Assembly: GCA_001725255.1 (NCBI GenBank)
Contig: MEFV01000016.1
Coordinates: 1-64,000 of the forward strand
Source of the DNA: Comamonas sp. SCN 67-35
GTDB taxonomy: Bacteria; Pseudomonadota; Gammaproteobacteria; Burkholderiales; Burkholderiaceae_C
Reading direction: 5' to 3'
Length of the DNA: 64,000 nt
This document shows positions 57,212 to 64,000 of this stretch, in pieces. The notes below the pieces were generated by a model, which was given only the letters and a program-made list of their open reading frames with translations, had not been told where the DNA came from and did not search any database. Within the stretch, counting starts at the first letter, position 1, and each line of letters opens with the position of its first letter. Position numbers and translations under genes: made by a program.

Positions 57212-59789
57212 GCTGATAGAGCGCATCCAGGGCCTCGCGCGGAGAGAGCTGGTCGGGGTTGATCTGGCCAAGCGCTGCCTCGACGGCGCTCGGCACCTGC
57301 ATCGGCGGCTCGGGCGGCGGCGCGAACAAGTCCACCTGTCGCTGTGCCTGCTGCGCGCGCTCTTCCAGCGCTGCCAGGGCGTGGCGCGCGTGGTGCAGTA
57401 CGCCCACAGGCATCCCGGCGAGCTTGGCCACCTGGATACCGTAGCTGCGGCTCGCGGGACCGGCCTGGATCTCGTGCAGAAAGACGATGTCCTGGCCGTT
57501 TTCGACCGCGCCCACGTGCAGATTGATCGCATGCCGCGCCGTCGCGGGCAGCTCGGTCAGCTCGAAATAATGCGTGGCAAACAGCGTGAAGGCCTTGCTC
57601 TTGTCGTGCAAATGCGTGGCGATGCTGCCGGCCAGCGCCAAGCCGTCGAAGGTGCTGGTGCCGCGGCCGATCTCGTCCATCAGCACCAGGCTCTGCGGCG
57701 TGGCGGCGTGCAGGATTTGCGCGGCCTCCACCATCTCCAGCATGAAGGTCGATTGCGCGTTGGCCAGGTCGTCGGCCGCGCCGATGCGCGTGTGGATGGC
57801 GTCGATGGGGCCCAGGCGGCAGCTCGCGGCCGGCACGTGGCTGCCCATGCTCGCCAGCAGCACGATGAGTGCCACCTGGCGCATGTAGGTCGACTTGCCA
57901 CCCATGTTGGGGCCGGTGATGATCTGCATGCGCTGGTTCGCGTGCAGGTGCGTGTGGTTGGGGATGAAGGCGCCGCTCGAGGTCTCTGCCAGGCGCGCCT
58001 CCACCACGGGATGGCGCCCGCTTTCGATCTCGATGCACGGCTGTTCGGTGAATCGCGGCTCGCACCAGTTCAGCGTCAGCGAGCGCTCGGCCAGGCAACA
58101 GAGAACATCGAGCCGCGCCAGCGCCTGCGCCACGCGCGTGAGCCGGGGCACATGCGGCTGCAGTTGCTCGAGCAGCTGCTCGTAGAGCCATTTTTCGCGC
58201 TGCAGCGCGCGCTCCTGGGCCGACAGCGCCTTGTCCTCGAAGGCCTTGAGCTCGGGCGTGATGAAACGCTCGGCGTTCTTCAGCGTCTGGCGGCGGCGGT
58301 AGTCGTCGGGCACCTTGCCCAAGTGGCTGCCGGTGACCTCGATATAGAAGCCGTGCACCTTGTTGAACTGCACACGCAGGTTGGGGATGCCGCTGCGCTC
58401 TCTTTCACGCGCCTCCAGGTCAAGCAGAAAGCCGTCGCAGTGGCTCTGAATGGCGCGCAGCTCGTCGAGCTCGGCATCAAAGCCGCTGGCGATCACGCCG
58501 CCCTCGCGCACCAGGGCCGAGGGCTCGGGGGCGATGGCCGAGCGCAGCAGCGCGGTCGATGCGGGAGGCGGCTGCACGTGTTCAAAAATTTGAGCCAAAT
58601 AGGTCTCAAACCCTTTGTACGTATGCGCGAGCAGCTCTGTTTTTTCAAGTGTTTGGGTCAGCGCCACGAGCTCACGCGGGCGCACCTGTCTGAGTGCGAT
58701 GCGCGCCGTGATGCGCTCCACGTCGGCCACACCCTTGAGCTCGGCGCGCAGCTTCTGCCATGCGCCGCCGCGCAGCTCCTGCGTGGCCGCCAGGCGCTGG
58801 CACGCCGCCGTGCGATCGCGCGCCGGTTCGAGCAGCCAGGTCCGCAGCAGGCGGCTGCCCATGCCGGTCATGCAGGTGTCGAGCAGCGAGAGCAGCGTGG
58901 GGGATTCTTCCCCGCGCAGGGTGCGGGTCAGCTCCAGATTGCGCACGGTGCTCGCGGGCAGGCTGATCAGCGCCTCGCTGCGCTGCACCTGCACGCTGTG
59001 CAGGTGGGTGAGGCGTTGCCCCTGGGTGTGCTCGGCATACTGCAGCAGGGCACCGGCGGCGGCGTGGGCCTCGTGCAGATCCTGCGCTTCCCAGGCCGCG
59101 AGCGTGGCCGCGCCCAGGTGTTCGAGCAGCGTGCGCGCGCCCAGGGGGCCATCGAACTGCCAGTCCGGACGCGGCGTGATCGGGCAGGCCAGGGCGCCGC
59201 TGCTGTGCCCGTGCTGCAACAGCGCCTCGAAGCGCTGGGTGCAGCCGGCGCTGTAGATCAGCTCGCTCGGGCCGATGCGCGTGAGCCAGCCGGCGAGTTC
59301 GTCCAGCGCGCACTCGGCCAGAAACACCCGTCCCTGCATGACGGAAAGCCACGCCAGACCGCAGCGCCCCCGTTTGCCCTGGTGCACGGCCAGCAGCAGT
59401 GATTCGGCCTTCTCGCCCAGCAGCTCGCTGTCCGTCACCGTGCCGGGCGTGACCACGCGCACCACCTTGCGCTCGACCGGTCCCTTGGCGGCGCTGACAT
59501 CGCCCACCTGCTCGGCAATCGCCACCGATTCGCCCAGCTTGATGAGCCGCGCCAGGTAATTCTCCAGCGCATGAAAGGGCACGCCCGCCATCACCACCGG
59601 CGCCCCGGCCGACTGCCCGCGCTGCGTGAGCGTGATGTCCAGCAGACGCGCGGCTTTTTCCGCGTCACCGTAGAAGAGCTCGTAGAAGTCGCCCATGCGA
59701 TAGAGCAGCAGCGTGTCCGGGTACTGCGCCTTGAGGGCGAGGTATTGCGCCATCACTGGCGTATGCGCAGAAATCTCCATTTTTTTCAT
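57189..59789 (-). CDS. mutS: DNA mismatch repair ATPase MutS
   Basis: Mismatch recognition protein (866 aa, or 863 from the ATG at 59780). The mismatch-wedge motif GDFYELF is at 33-39; the connector, core and clamp domains run to about 560. The ABC-type ATPase has Walker [10 protein letters not shown] (about 625-633), Walker [21 protein letters not shown] (about 700-719) and the D-loop His [11 protein letters not shown]; the C-terminus ends in a helix-turn-helix dimer region. Near residues 388-405 (58580-58645) the coding sequence becomes strikingly AT-rich and contains GCGCGAGCAGCT, the core of the window's repeat family, but the frame stays open. The 3' end overlaps yihY. Confidence 0.94.
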   Translation of the reverse strand: MKKMEISAHTPVMAQYLALKAQYPDTLLLYRMGDFYELFYGDAEKAARLLDITLTQRGQSAGAPVVMAGVPFHALENYLARLIKLGESVAIAEQVGDVSAAKGPVERKVVRVVTPGTVTDSELLGEKAESLLLAVHQGKRGRCGLAWLSVMQGRVFLAECALDELAGWLTRIGPSELIYSAGCTQRFEALLQHGHSSGALACPITPRPDWQFDGPLGARTLLEHLGAATLAAWEAQDLHEAHAAAGALLQYAEHTQGQRLTHLHSVQVQRSEALISLPASTVRNLELTRTLRGEESPTLLSLLDTCMTGMGSRLLRTWLLEPARDRTAACQRLAATQELRGGAWQKLRAELKGVADVERITARIALRQVRPRELVALTQTLEKTELLAHTYKGFETYLAQIFEHVQPPPASTALLRSAIAPEPSALVREGGVIASGFDAELDELRAIQSHCDGFLLDLEARERERSGIPNLRVQFNKVHGFYIEVTGSHLGKVPDDYRRRQTLKNAERFITPELKAFEDKALSAQERALQREKWLYEQLLEQLQPHVPRLTRVAQALARLDVLCCLAERSLTLNWCEPRFTEQPCIEIESGRHPVVEARLAETSSGAFIPNHTHLHANQRMQIITGPNMGGKSTYMRQVALIVLLASMGSHVPAASCRLGPIDAIHTRIGAADDLANAQSTFMLEMVEAAQILHAATPQSLVLMDEIGRGTSTFDGLALAGSIATHLHDKSKAFTLFATHYFELTELPATARHAINLHVGAVENGQDIVFLHEIQAGPASRSYGIQVAKLAGMPVGVLHHARHALAALEERAQQAQRQVDLFAPPPEPPMQVPSAVEAALGQINPDQLSPREALDALYQLKALSPR
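58580..58645. repeat. Repeat-like AT-rich segment inside mutS
   Basis: AAATTTGAGCCAAATAGGTCTCAAACCC has a TTTGAG/CTCAAA inverted repeat (58589-58594 with 58605-58610), followed by GCGCGAGCAGCT at 58625-58636. Composition falls sharply against the GC-rich gene around it, as expected if a degenerate repeat is embedded in the coding frame. Confidence 0.5.
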
Positions 59790-60100
59790 TCAAATAAATC
59801 AACAACGTAGAGATTTTTCGACGGCCTTCTGATGTGGTTGGGGTGTCATTCGGGCCATGTTCCGCGTGCTCTCCCAAGGACGCTGGAATTCTTGAAGAAC
59901 TCCGTGGCTCTCCAGCGCCACGGCCCGGTACGCGGCTTCGCCCTGCATCGCCGCCACGAGCCCTGAAGTGCAGTGCTCCTGATGGACAGGGGAATCGGCG
60001 TTCAGGCTGACCGGCCGATGGTAGCGGTTTGCGACGGCTCAATGGCCTGCATGAACTGCCGGTAACTCAGCGACAATCACTTCAGAGGAGACCTTTGCAC
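59790..60100. other. Gap between mutS and accessory ftsH
   Basis: A 311-bp region without a complete gene. On the minus strand an open frame without a good start codon runs from about 60050 to a TGA near 59813 and reads like protein (pieces include RPVSLNADSPVHQEH, LVAAMQGEAAYRAVALESHG and VLQEFQRPWESTRNMARM). I do not recognise it; it may be the remnant of a displaced gene. An AGAGGAG ribosome-binding site at 60083-60090 serves ftsH. The region may mark an insertion boundary. Confidence 0.4.
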
Positions 60101-62080
60101 ATGCAGGCAAATGACGGCAAATCGGCCTCGAATCGGGGTCGTTCCCCGGACGGGAAGCGTATTCCGCCGCGCAGCAACTGGCTGGTGTTTTTCCTGCTGC
60201 TGGCGCTCAACTACTACCTCGCCGGCCTGTTCTTTCCCGGTTCGAAGGGGCCGGAGCCGATTTCCTACACCGTGTTCCGAGCCGAGCTGGCCAAGGACAA
60301 TGTCGAGGCGATCCACACGAAAGGCGAATCGATCGAGGGCCAGTTCAAGACCGCCGTGCACCGGGCGGAGCCGGCAGCCGACGGCCAGCCGGCGCCCGCA
60401 CCGCGCGAGGTCAAGAGCTTCACCACGATCCTGCCGGTGTTCGTCGATCCGGGCCTTGAAACCGAGTTGATCGAACGCGGCGTCGACATCCGGGCGACGC
60501 CGATCCAGACGCAGGCCCACCCGCTGGTGACGCTGCTGTCGGCCTTCGGACCGGCGCTCTTGATCATCGGCATCTATGTCTGGCTCTTCCGCCGCGCCGC
60601 CAGGCAGGGGGGCGGCATGTTCAGCGGTTTCGGCGGCCTGGGCAAGAGCACCGCGCGGCGCTTCGACAAGGAGACCGAAACCAAGGTCACCTTCGACGAC
60701 GTGGCCGGGATCGACGAAGCCGAGAACGAGCTGGTCGAGATCGTCGACTTCCTGAAGAACCCGGAAAAGTACACCCGTCTCGGCGGAGCCGCCCCCAAGG
60801 GCGTGCTGCTGGTCGGCGCGCCCGGCACCGGCAAGACGCTGCTGGCGCGCGCGGTGGCCGGCGAGGCCGGGGTGCCGTTCTTCTCGATGAGCGGCTCGGA
60901 ATTCGTCGAGATGATCGTAGGCGTCGGCGCCGCGCGCGTGCGCGACCTGTTCAAGGAGGCGCGCAAGAACGCGCCGGCCATCGTCTTCATCGACGAGATC
61001 GACTCGATTGGCCGCGCCCGCGGCCAGTCGGTGATCGGCGGGGCGAGCGAGCAGGAGCAGACGCTGAACCAGATCCTGACCGAGATGGACGGTTTTTCCA
61101 GCCGCGAAGGGGTGATCGTGCTGGCCGCGACCAACCAGCCCGACGTGCTGGACAAGGCGCTGCTGCGTGCCGGGCGCTTTGACCGTCGTGTCGTCGTCAA
61201 CCTGCCCGACAAGGCCGGCCGCGAGGCGATCTTCAAGGTCCATACGCGCAAGGTGCCGCTGGCCGAAGACGTCGACCTGGGTGACATCGCCCAGACGACG
61301 CCGGGTGTTTCGGGCGCCGATATCCGCAATCTGGTCAACGAAGCCGCGCTGCTGGCGGCGCGGCGGCAGCAGGACAAGGTCCATCACAAGGACTTCATCG
61401 ATGCGCTGGAAAAGATCGTGCTGGGGCCGGAGCGCCCGATCATCCTGAGCGAGGCCGACAAGGAACGCATCGCCTATCACGAGGGCGGCCATGCCATCCT
61501 CGGACTGGTCGTGGCCGGCGCCGACCCGGTCCATCGCGTCACCATCGTGCCGCGCGGGCAGGCGCTGGGCGTGACCTACCAGCGGCCGCTGACCGACCGC
61601 TACAACTACCCGGAAGCCTATCTGCGCGCCAAGATCATCGGCACCCTCGGCGGCCGCGCGGCGGAGGAAATCGTCTACGGAACCAGGACCACCGGGGCCG
61701 AGAGCGACATCGAGCAGGCTTCCGGCATCGCCCGCCAGATGGTCACCCGCTGGGGCATGAGCGACCGGCTCGGCATGGTCCAGCTGGCGCCGCGCCAGAA
61801 CGACTGGACCGGCGGGGCGGGCGGCTTCATGGGACAAAAGCCCTACAGCGAGGAGACGGCGAAGCTGATTGACATGGAGGTTGGCCGCATCATCGAGGAA
61901 TGCCATGAAGAGGCGAAGCGCCTGCTGACCGAGCACCGCGGCGCGCTCGACGCCCTCGTCGCGGCGCTGATGCAGGAGGAGTCGCTGGACGAGAAGGAGA
62001 TTCTGGCCGCGACCGGCCTGCCCCCCGCGCCGACCCTGCCGGACCGGCCGATCACGTCGGAGCCGGGCGTCTCGACTTGA
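60101..62080 (+). CDS. ftsH: Accessory ATP-dependent zinc metalloprotease FtsH
   Basis: Membrane AAA+ protease (659 aa). A cytoplasmic N-terminus (about 1-17) is followed by a transmembrane segment ([20 protein letters not shown], about 24-43), a periplasmic domain (about 44-140) and a second transmembrane helix (about 148-166, [11 protein letters not shown]). The AAA domain follows: Walker [17 protein letters not shown] (about 239-254), Walker [13 protein letters not shown] and the second region of homology ([21 protein letters not shown]). The zinc site is HEGGH at about 459-463, with the Asp in ETEKLID-type position later. This is not the housekeeping neighbourhood of ftsH, so it is an additional copy. 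Its stop is followed within 135 bp by a DapA-family gene. Confidence 0.9.
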   Translation: MQANDGKSASNRGRSPDGKRIPPRSNWLVFFLLLALNYYLAGLFFPGSKGPEPISYTVFRAELAKDNVEAIHTKGESIEGQFKTAVHRAEPAADGQPAPAPREVKSFTTILPVFVDPGLETELIERGVDIRATPIQTQAHPLVTLLSAFGPALLIIGIYVWLFRRAARQGGGMFSGFGGLGKSTARRFDKETETKVTFDDVAGIDEAENELVEIVDFLKNPEKYTRLGGAAPKGVLLVGAPGTGKTLLARAVAGEAGVPFFSMSGSEFVEMIVGVGAARVRDLFKEARKNAPAIVFIDEIDSIGRARGQSVIGGASEQEQTLNQILTEMDGFSSREGVIVLAATNQPDVLDKALLRAGRFDRRVVVNLPDKAGREAIFKVHTRKVPLAEDVDLGDIAQTTPGVSGADIRNLVNEAALLAARRQQDKVHHKDFIDALEKIVLGPERPIILSEADKERIAYHEGGHAILGLVVAGADPVHRVTIVPRGQALGVTYQRPLTDRYNYPEAYLRAKIIGTLGGRAAEEIVYGTRTTGAESDIEQASGIARQMVTRWGMSDRLGMVQLAPRQNDWTGGAGGFMGQKPYSEETAKLIDMEVGRIIEECHEEAKRLLTEHRGALDALVAALMQEESLDEKEILAATGLPPAPTLPDRPITSEPGVST

Positions 62081-62214
62081 GACGCCCATCGTGCGACGAT
62101 CGGTCACCGCATGCGATCCGCGAAGTGAACCTGCCGTGCGCGGTGCACCAAGCACTGCCCGTGGCGCTCGCTGCTGATCGGTTCCAACCCTCCTCCCGAG
62201 TTCAGGTGCTTTCC

Positions 62215-63105
62215 ATGTTCACTGGCCTCAGTGCTTTCCCGCTGACACCGCTGCGCGACGGCGCCGTCGATGAGGCCGCTTTCGCGCGCCTGCTCGAGCG
62301 GCTGGCTGCGGCCGGTGTCGATGGCATCTGCGCGCTCGGATCGACGGGCAACTACGCCTACCTCGATCTGGCCGAACGCAAGCGGGTGGCGCGGCTCGCC
62401 GTGCGGCACGCGGGTCATGTCCCGGTGATGGTGGGCATCGGCGCGCTGCGCACGCGCGACGTGCTCGAGCTGGCGGACGATGCACAGCGTGCCGGCGCAC
62501 GCGCGGTATTGCTGTCGCCCATGTCCTATCAGAAGCTGTCGGATGAAGAGGTCTTCGGTCTCTATCAAACCGTCACGCAAGCTCTGTCGGTTCCACTGGT
62601 GGTGTACGACAACCCGGGCACGACGCACTTCGAGTTCAGCGACGCGCTGCACGGCCGCATCGCGCAGCTGCCGCAGGTCGCTTCCATCAAGATTCCGCCG
62701 GTGAGCCCGGATCCGGCAAGCGCCGCGGCGCGGATCGATCGCCTGCGCGCGCTCGTGCCGGCGCACGTGAGCATCGGCATCAGCGGCGACGCGGTCGCGG
62801 CCACCGCGCTGCTGGCGGGCTGCACCGTCTGGTATTCGGTGATCGGCGGTCTGTTTCCCGTGACGGCGCTGGAAATCACCCGCGCCGCGCAGTCCGCTGA
62901 CGCAGCGCTCGCGCATCGCCTGTCCGGACGTCTGCAGCCGCTGTGGGCGCTGTTTCGCCAGCACGGCAGCTTGCGCGTCGTCGCCACCGCCGCCGAGCTG
63001 CTCGGCCATGCGCCGGCGCCATGCCTGCCGCCGCCGCTGCGGGCCCTGCAGGGTGAGGACAGGCAGCGGCTCGCCGTGCTGCTCGCCCAATTGCAGCTCG
63101 ATTGA
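62215..63105 (+). CDS. DapA/NanA-family aldolase (dihydrodipicolinate-synthase-like)
   Basis: Class I aldolase of the DHDPS/NAL superfamily (296 aa). The Schiff-base Lys is in VASIKIPPVSP (about 156-166), the catalytic Tyr in LVVYDNPGTTHFEF (about 131), and the phosphate- or carboxylate-binding GSTGNYAYLD (about 41-50) replaces the GTTGE of true DapA; KIPP replaces IKEATG. These changes mean the substrate is probably not aspartate semialdehyde, so this is a paralogue acting on another 2-keto acid. ATG 62215 gives the family N-terminus (MFTGLSAFPLTPL); the frame is open upstream to 62077, overlapping the ftsH stop. It shares strand with ftsH and converges on the aminotransferase gene. Confidence 0.83.
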   Translation: MFTGLSAFPLTPLRDGAVDEAAFARLLERLAAAGVDGICALGSTGNYAYLDLAERKRVARLAVRHAGHVPVMVGIGALRTRDVLELADDAQRAGARAVLLSPMSYQKLSDEEVFGLYQTVTQALSVPLVVYDNPGTTHFEFSDALHGRIAQLPQVASIKIPPVSPDPASAAARIDRLRALVPAHVSIGISGDAVAATALLAGCTVWYSVIGGLFPVTALEITRAAQSADAALAHRLSGRLQPLWALFRQHGSLRVVATAAELLGHAPAPCLPPPLRALQGEDRQRLAVLLAQLQLD

Positions 63106-63113
63106 ACATGAAA

Positions 63114-63133
63114 AAACCGCCCGAAGGCGGTTT
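63114..63133 (-). terminator. Intrinsic terminator of the aminotransferase gene
   Basis: AAACCGCC (63114-63121), loop CGAA, GGCGGTTT (63126-63133). On the minus strand the stem is followed by TTTTTT (from 63116 down to 63111), a textbook Rho-independent terminator 19 bp after the aminotransferase stop. It also lies at the end of the convergent aldolase gene. Confidence 0.85.
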
Positions 63134-63151
63134 GCATGGGTGTTCGGGCGC

Positions 63152-64000
63152 TTACAGCACGGCCGCAATCGCCTGGGCCACGTGCGCCAGGTTGCGCGTA
63201 TTGAGCGCCGCCACGCACATGCGCCCGCTGTCGGTGCCGTAGACGCCGAATTCGCTGCGCAGACGCAGCATCTGCTCCTTGCTCAGGCCCGAGTAGCTGA
63301 ACATGCCCACCTGCGTGGTGATGAAGCTCATGTCCTGCTTGACGCCCGCGGCCTTCAGGCCGTCGACGAGGCCGCGCCGCATGCTCTTGATGCGCGTGCG
63401 CATTTCGCCCAGTTCCTTTTCCCAGAGCGCGCGCAGCTCTGGGCTTTGCAGCACGCTGGCGACGATGCTGGCGCCGTGGGTCGGCGGGTTCGAGTAGTTG
63501 GTGCGCACGGTGATCTTGAGCTGGGAGAGCACGCGGTCGGTCTCGTCCTTGCTTTGCGTGACGACCGAAACCGCGCCCACGCGCTCGCCGTAAAGGCTGA
63601 AGCTCTTGGAAAACGAGGTTGAGACGAAAAAGCTCAGGCCCGAGGCGGTGAATTTCTCGATGGCGGTGGCGTCTTCCTTCAGACCCTGGCCGAAGCCCTG
63701 GTAGGCCATGTCCAGGAAGGCGACGAGTTGGCGCTCCTTCACCACGCCCACCACCTGGTCCCACTGCGCGGCCGTGAGATCATAGCCCGTGGGGTTGTGG
63801 CAGCAGGCGTGCAGCACCACGACGGTGCCGGGCGCGGCGGCGCGCAGGTCGGCCAGCATGCCTTCGACATTCACGCGCCGGCCGGCGGCGTCGTAGTAGG
63901 TGTAGGTGCCGACTTCAAACCCGGCGTTGCGGAAGATCGCGGTGTGGTTGGCCCAAGTGGGGTCGGAAACCAGCGCCTTGGCGCCGGGGTTGAGCTTGTG
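63152..64000 (-). CDS. tyrB: Aromatic amino acid aminotransferase (5' part missing)
   Basis: Class I PLP aminotransferase; only the C-terminal 282 residues lie in the window (the reading frame is open to base 64000). The visible start is HKLNPGAKALVSDPTWANHTAIF (residues written in part; the SDPTWxNH motif is diagnostic for AspC/TyrB), then VVLHACCHNPTG (PLP-Asp region), FLDMAYQGFGQG and SFSKSFSLYGERVG with the Schiff-base Lys. The C-terminus MFSYSGLSKEQMLRLRSEFGVYGTDSGRMCVAALN carries the substrate-carboxylate Arg. Either tyrosine or aspartate aminotransferase activity fits; the aromatic type is preferred by overall sequence. It ends at the terminator hairpin. Confidence 0.88.
   Translation of the reverse strand, partial: HKLNPGAKALVSDPTWANHTAIFRNAGFEVGTYTYYDAAGRRVNVEGMLADLRAAAPGTVVVLHACCHNPTGYDLTAAQWDQVVGVVKERQLVAFLDMAYQGFGQGLKEDATAIEKFTASGLSFFVSTSFSKSFSLYGERVGAVSVVTQSKDETDRVLSQLKITVRTNYSNPPTHGASIVASVLQSPELRALWEKELGEMRTRIKSMRRGLVDGLKAAGVKQDMSFITTQVGMFSYSGLSKEQMLRLRSEFGVYGTDSGRMCVAALNTRNLAHVAQAIAAVL

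Noticed and set aside
60077..62155. 692-residue antisense frame across ftsH
   Set aside because: Mirror of a GC-rich coding frame; no motifs, and ftsH on the other strand is certain.

Overview
The window is GC-rich betaproteobacterial DNA, most likely from the family Comamonadaceae (Acidovorax/Diaphorobacter/Alicycliphilus type). This is inferred from the gene set (tripartite C4-dicarboxylate transporter with a DctS/DctR pair, bpt-aat N-end-rule pair, selD, hmgA, DUF2069 next to a glycolate-oxidase-type flavoprotein, YihY next to mutS). Degenerate intergenic repeats with a GCGCGAGCAGCT-type core also fit, as I recall them from that family. No rRNA, tRNA or CRISPR array was seen. About 58 protein genes are supported, plus one clear pseudogene (gluQ) and one gene cut by the right edge (an aromatic aminotransferase).

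Bases 1 to about 9,450 look like a piece of an integrative conjugative element or plasmid-like island. On the minus strand, a compact operon encodes a small membrane protein, a TrbL/VirB6-type mating-channel protein with a repetitive C-terminal half, three small unknown proteins and a Pmp3-type membrane peptide. A control zone follows (3,533-4,533) with two copies of a long perfect palindrome flanking a ribbon-helix-helix-like gene. Then comes a plus-strand operon of three overlapping genes: a MerR-like helix-turn-helix protein, a 987-residue N6-adenine DNA methyltransferase and a PD-(D/E)XK-type nuclease candidate. I read this as a restriction-modification-like defence cassette that I cannot match to a named system. 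An orphan gene and a short array of TATCCG repeats lie where the island appears to end.

From 9,498 on, the sequence is chromosomal and gene-dense. Regions in order: an FAD oxidoreductase; dctS-dctR divergent from dctP1-dctP2-dctQ-dctM (C4-dicarboxylate sensing and uptake); metY; a small membrane protein with tadA fused to a degenerate alpha/beta-hydrolase; ldcA; a cyclase-FHA protein; a MinD-like ATPase with a diguanylate cyclase; SulP permease and metC; tesA divergent from an orphan ybbA; cardiolipin synthase; rlmB; a membrane GGDEF protein; a CHASE2 cyclase-SH3-M48 protease operon; a large MASE-PAS-GGDEF-EAL protein with an ArsR regulator; trmB with a broken gluQ; an amine-oxidase-like flavoprotein; a LysR/pirin divergent pair; bpt-aat; trpB; LysE/AraC; gloA; selD; yceI; hmgA; osmC; thyA; a glycolate-oxidase-type flavoprotein with a DUF2069 protein; yihY; mutS; then an accessory ftsH next to a DapA-family aldolase; and the partial aminotransferase.

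Three themes recur. Nucleotide signalling is dense: two class III cyclases, two GGDEF proteins and one GGDEF-EAL protein. Sulfur and methionine metabolism is represented by metY, metC and the SulP permease. Many adjacent genes overlap by 4 bases (ATGA, GTGA or TTGA), which settles several start codons.
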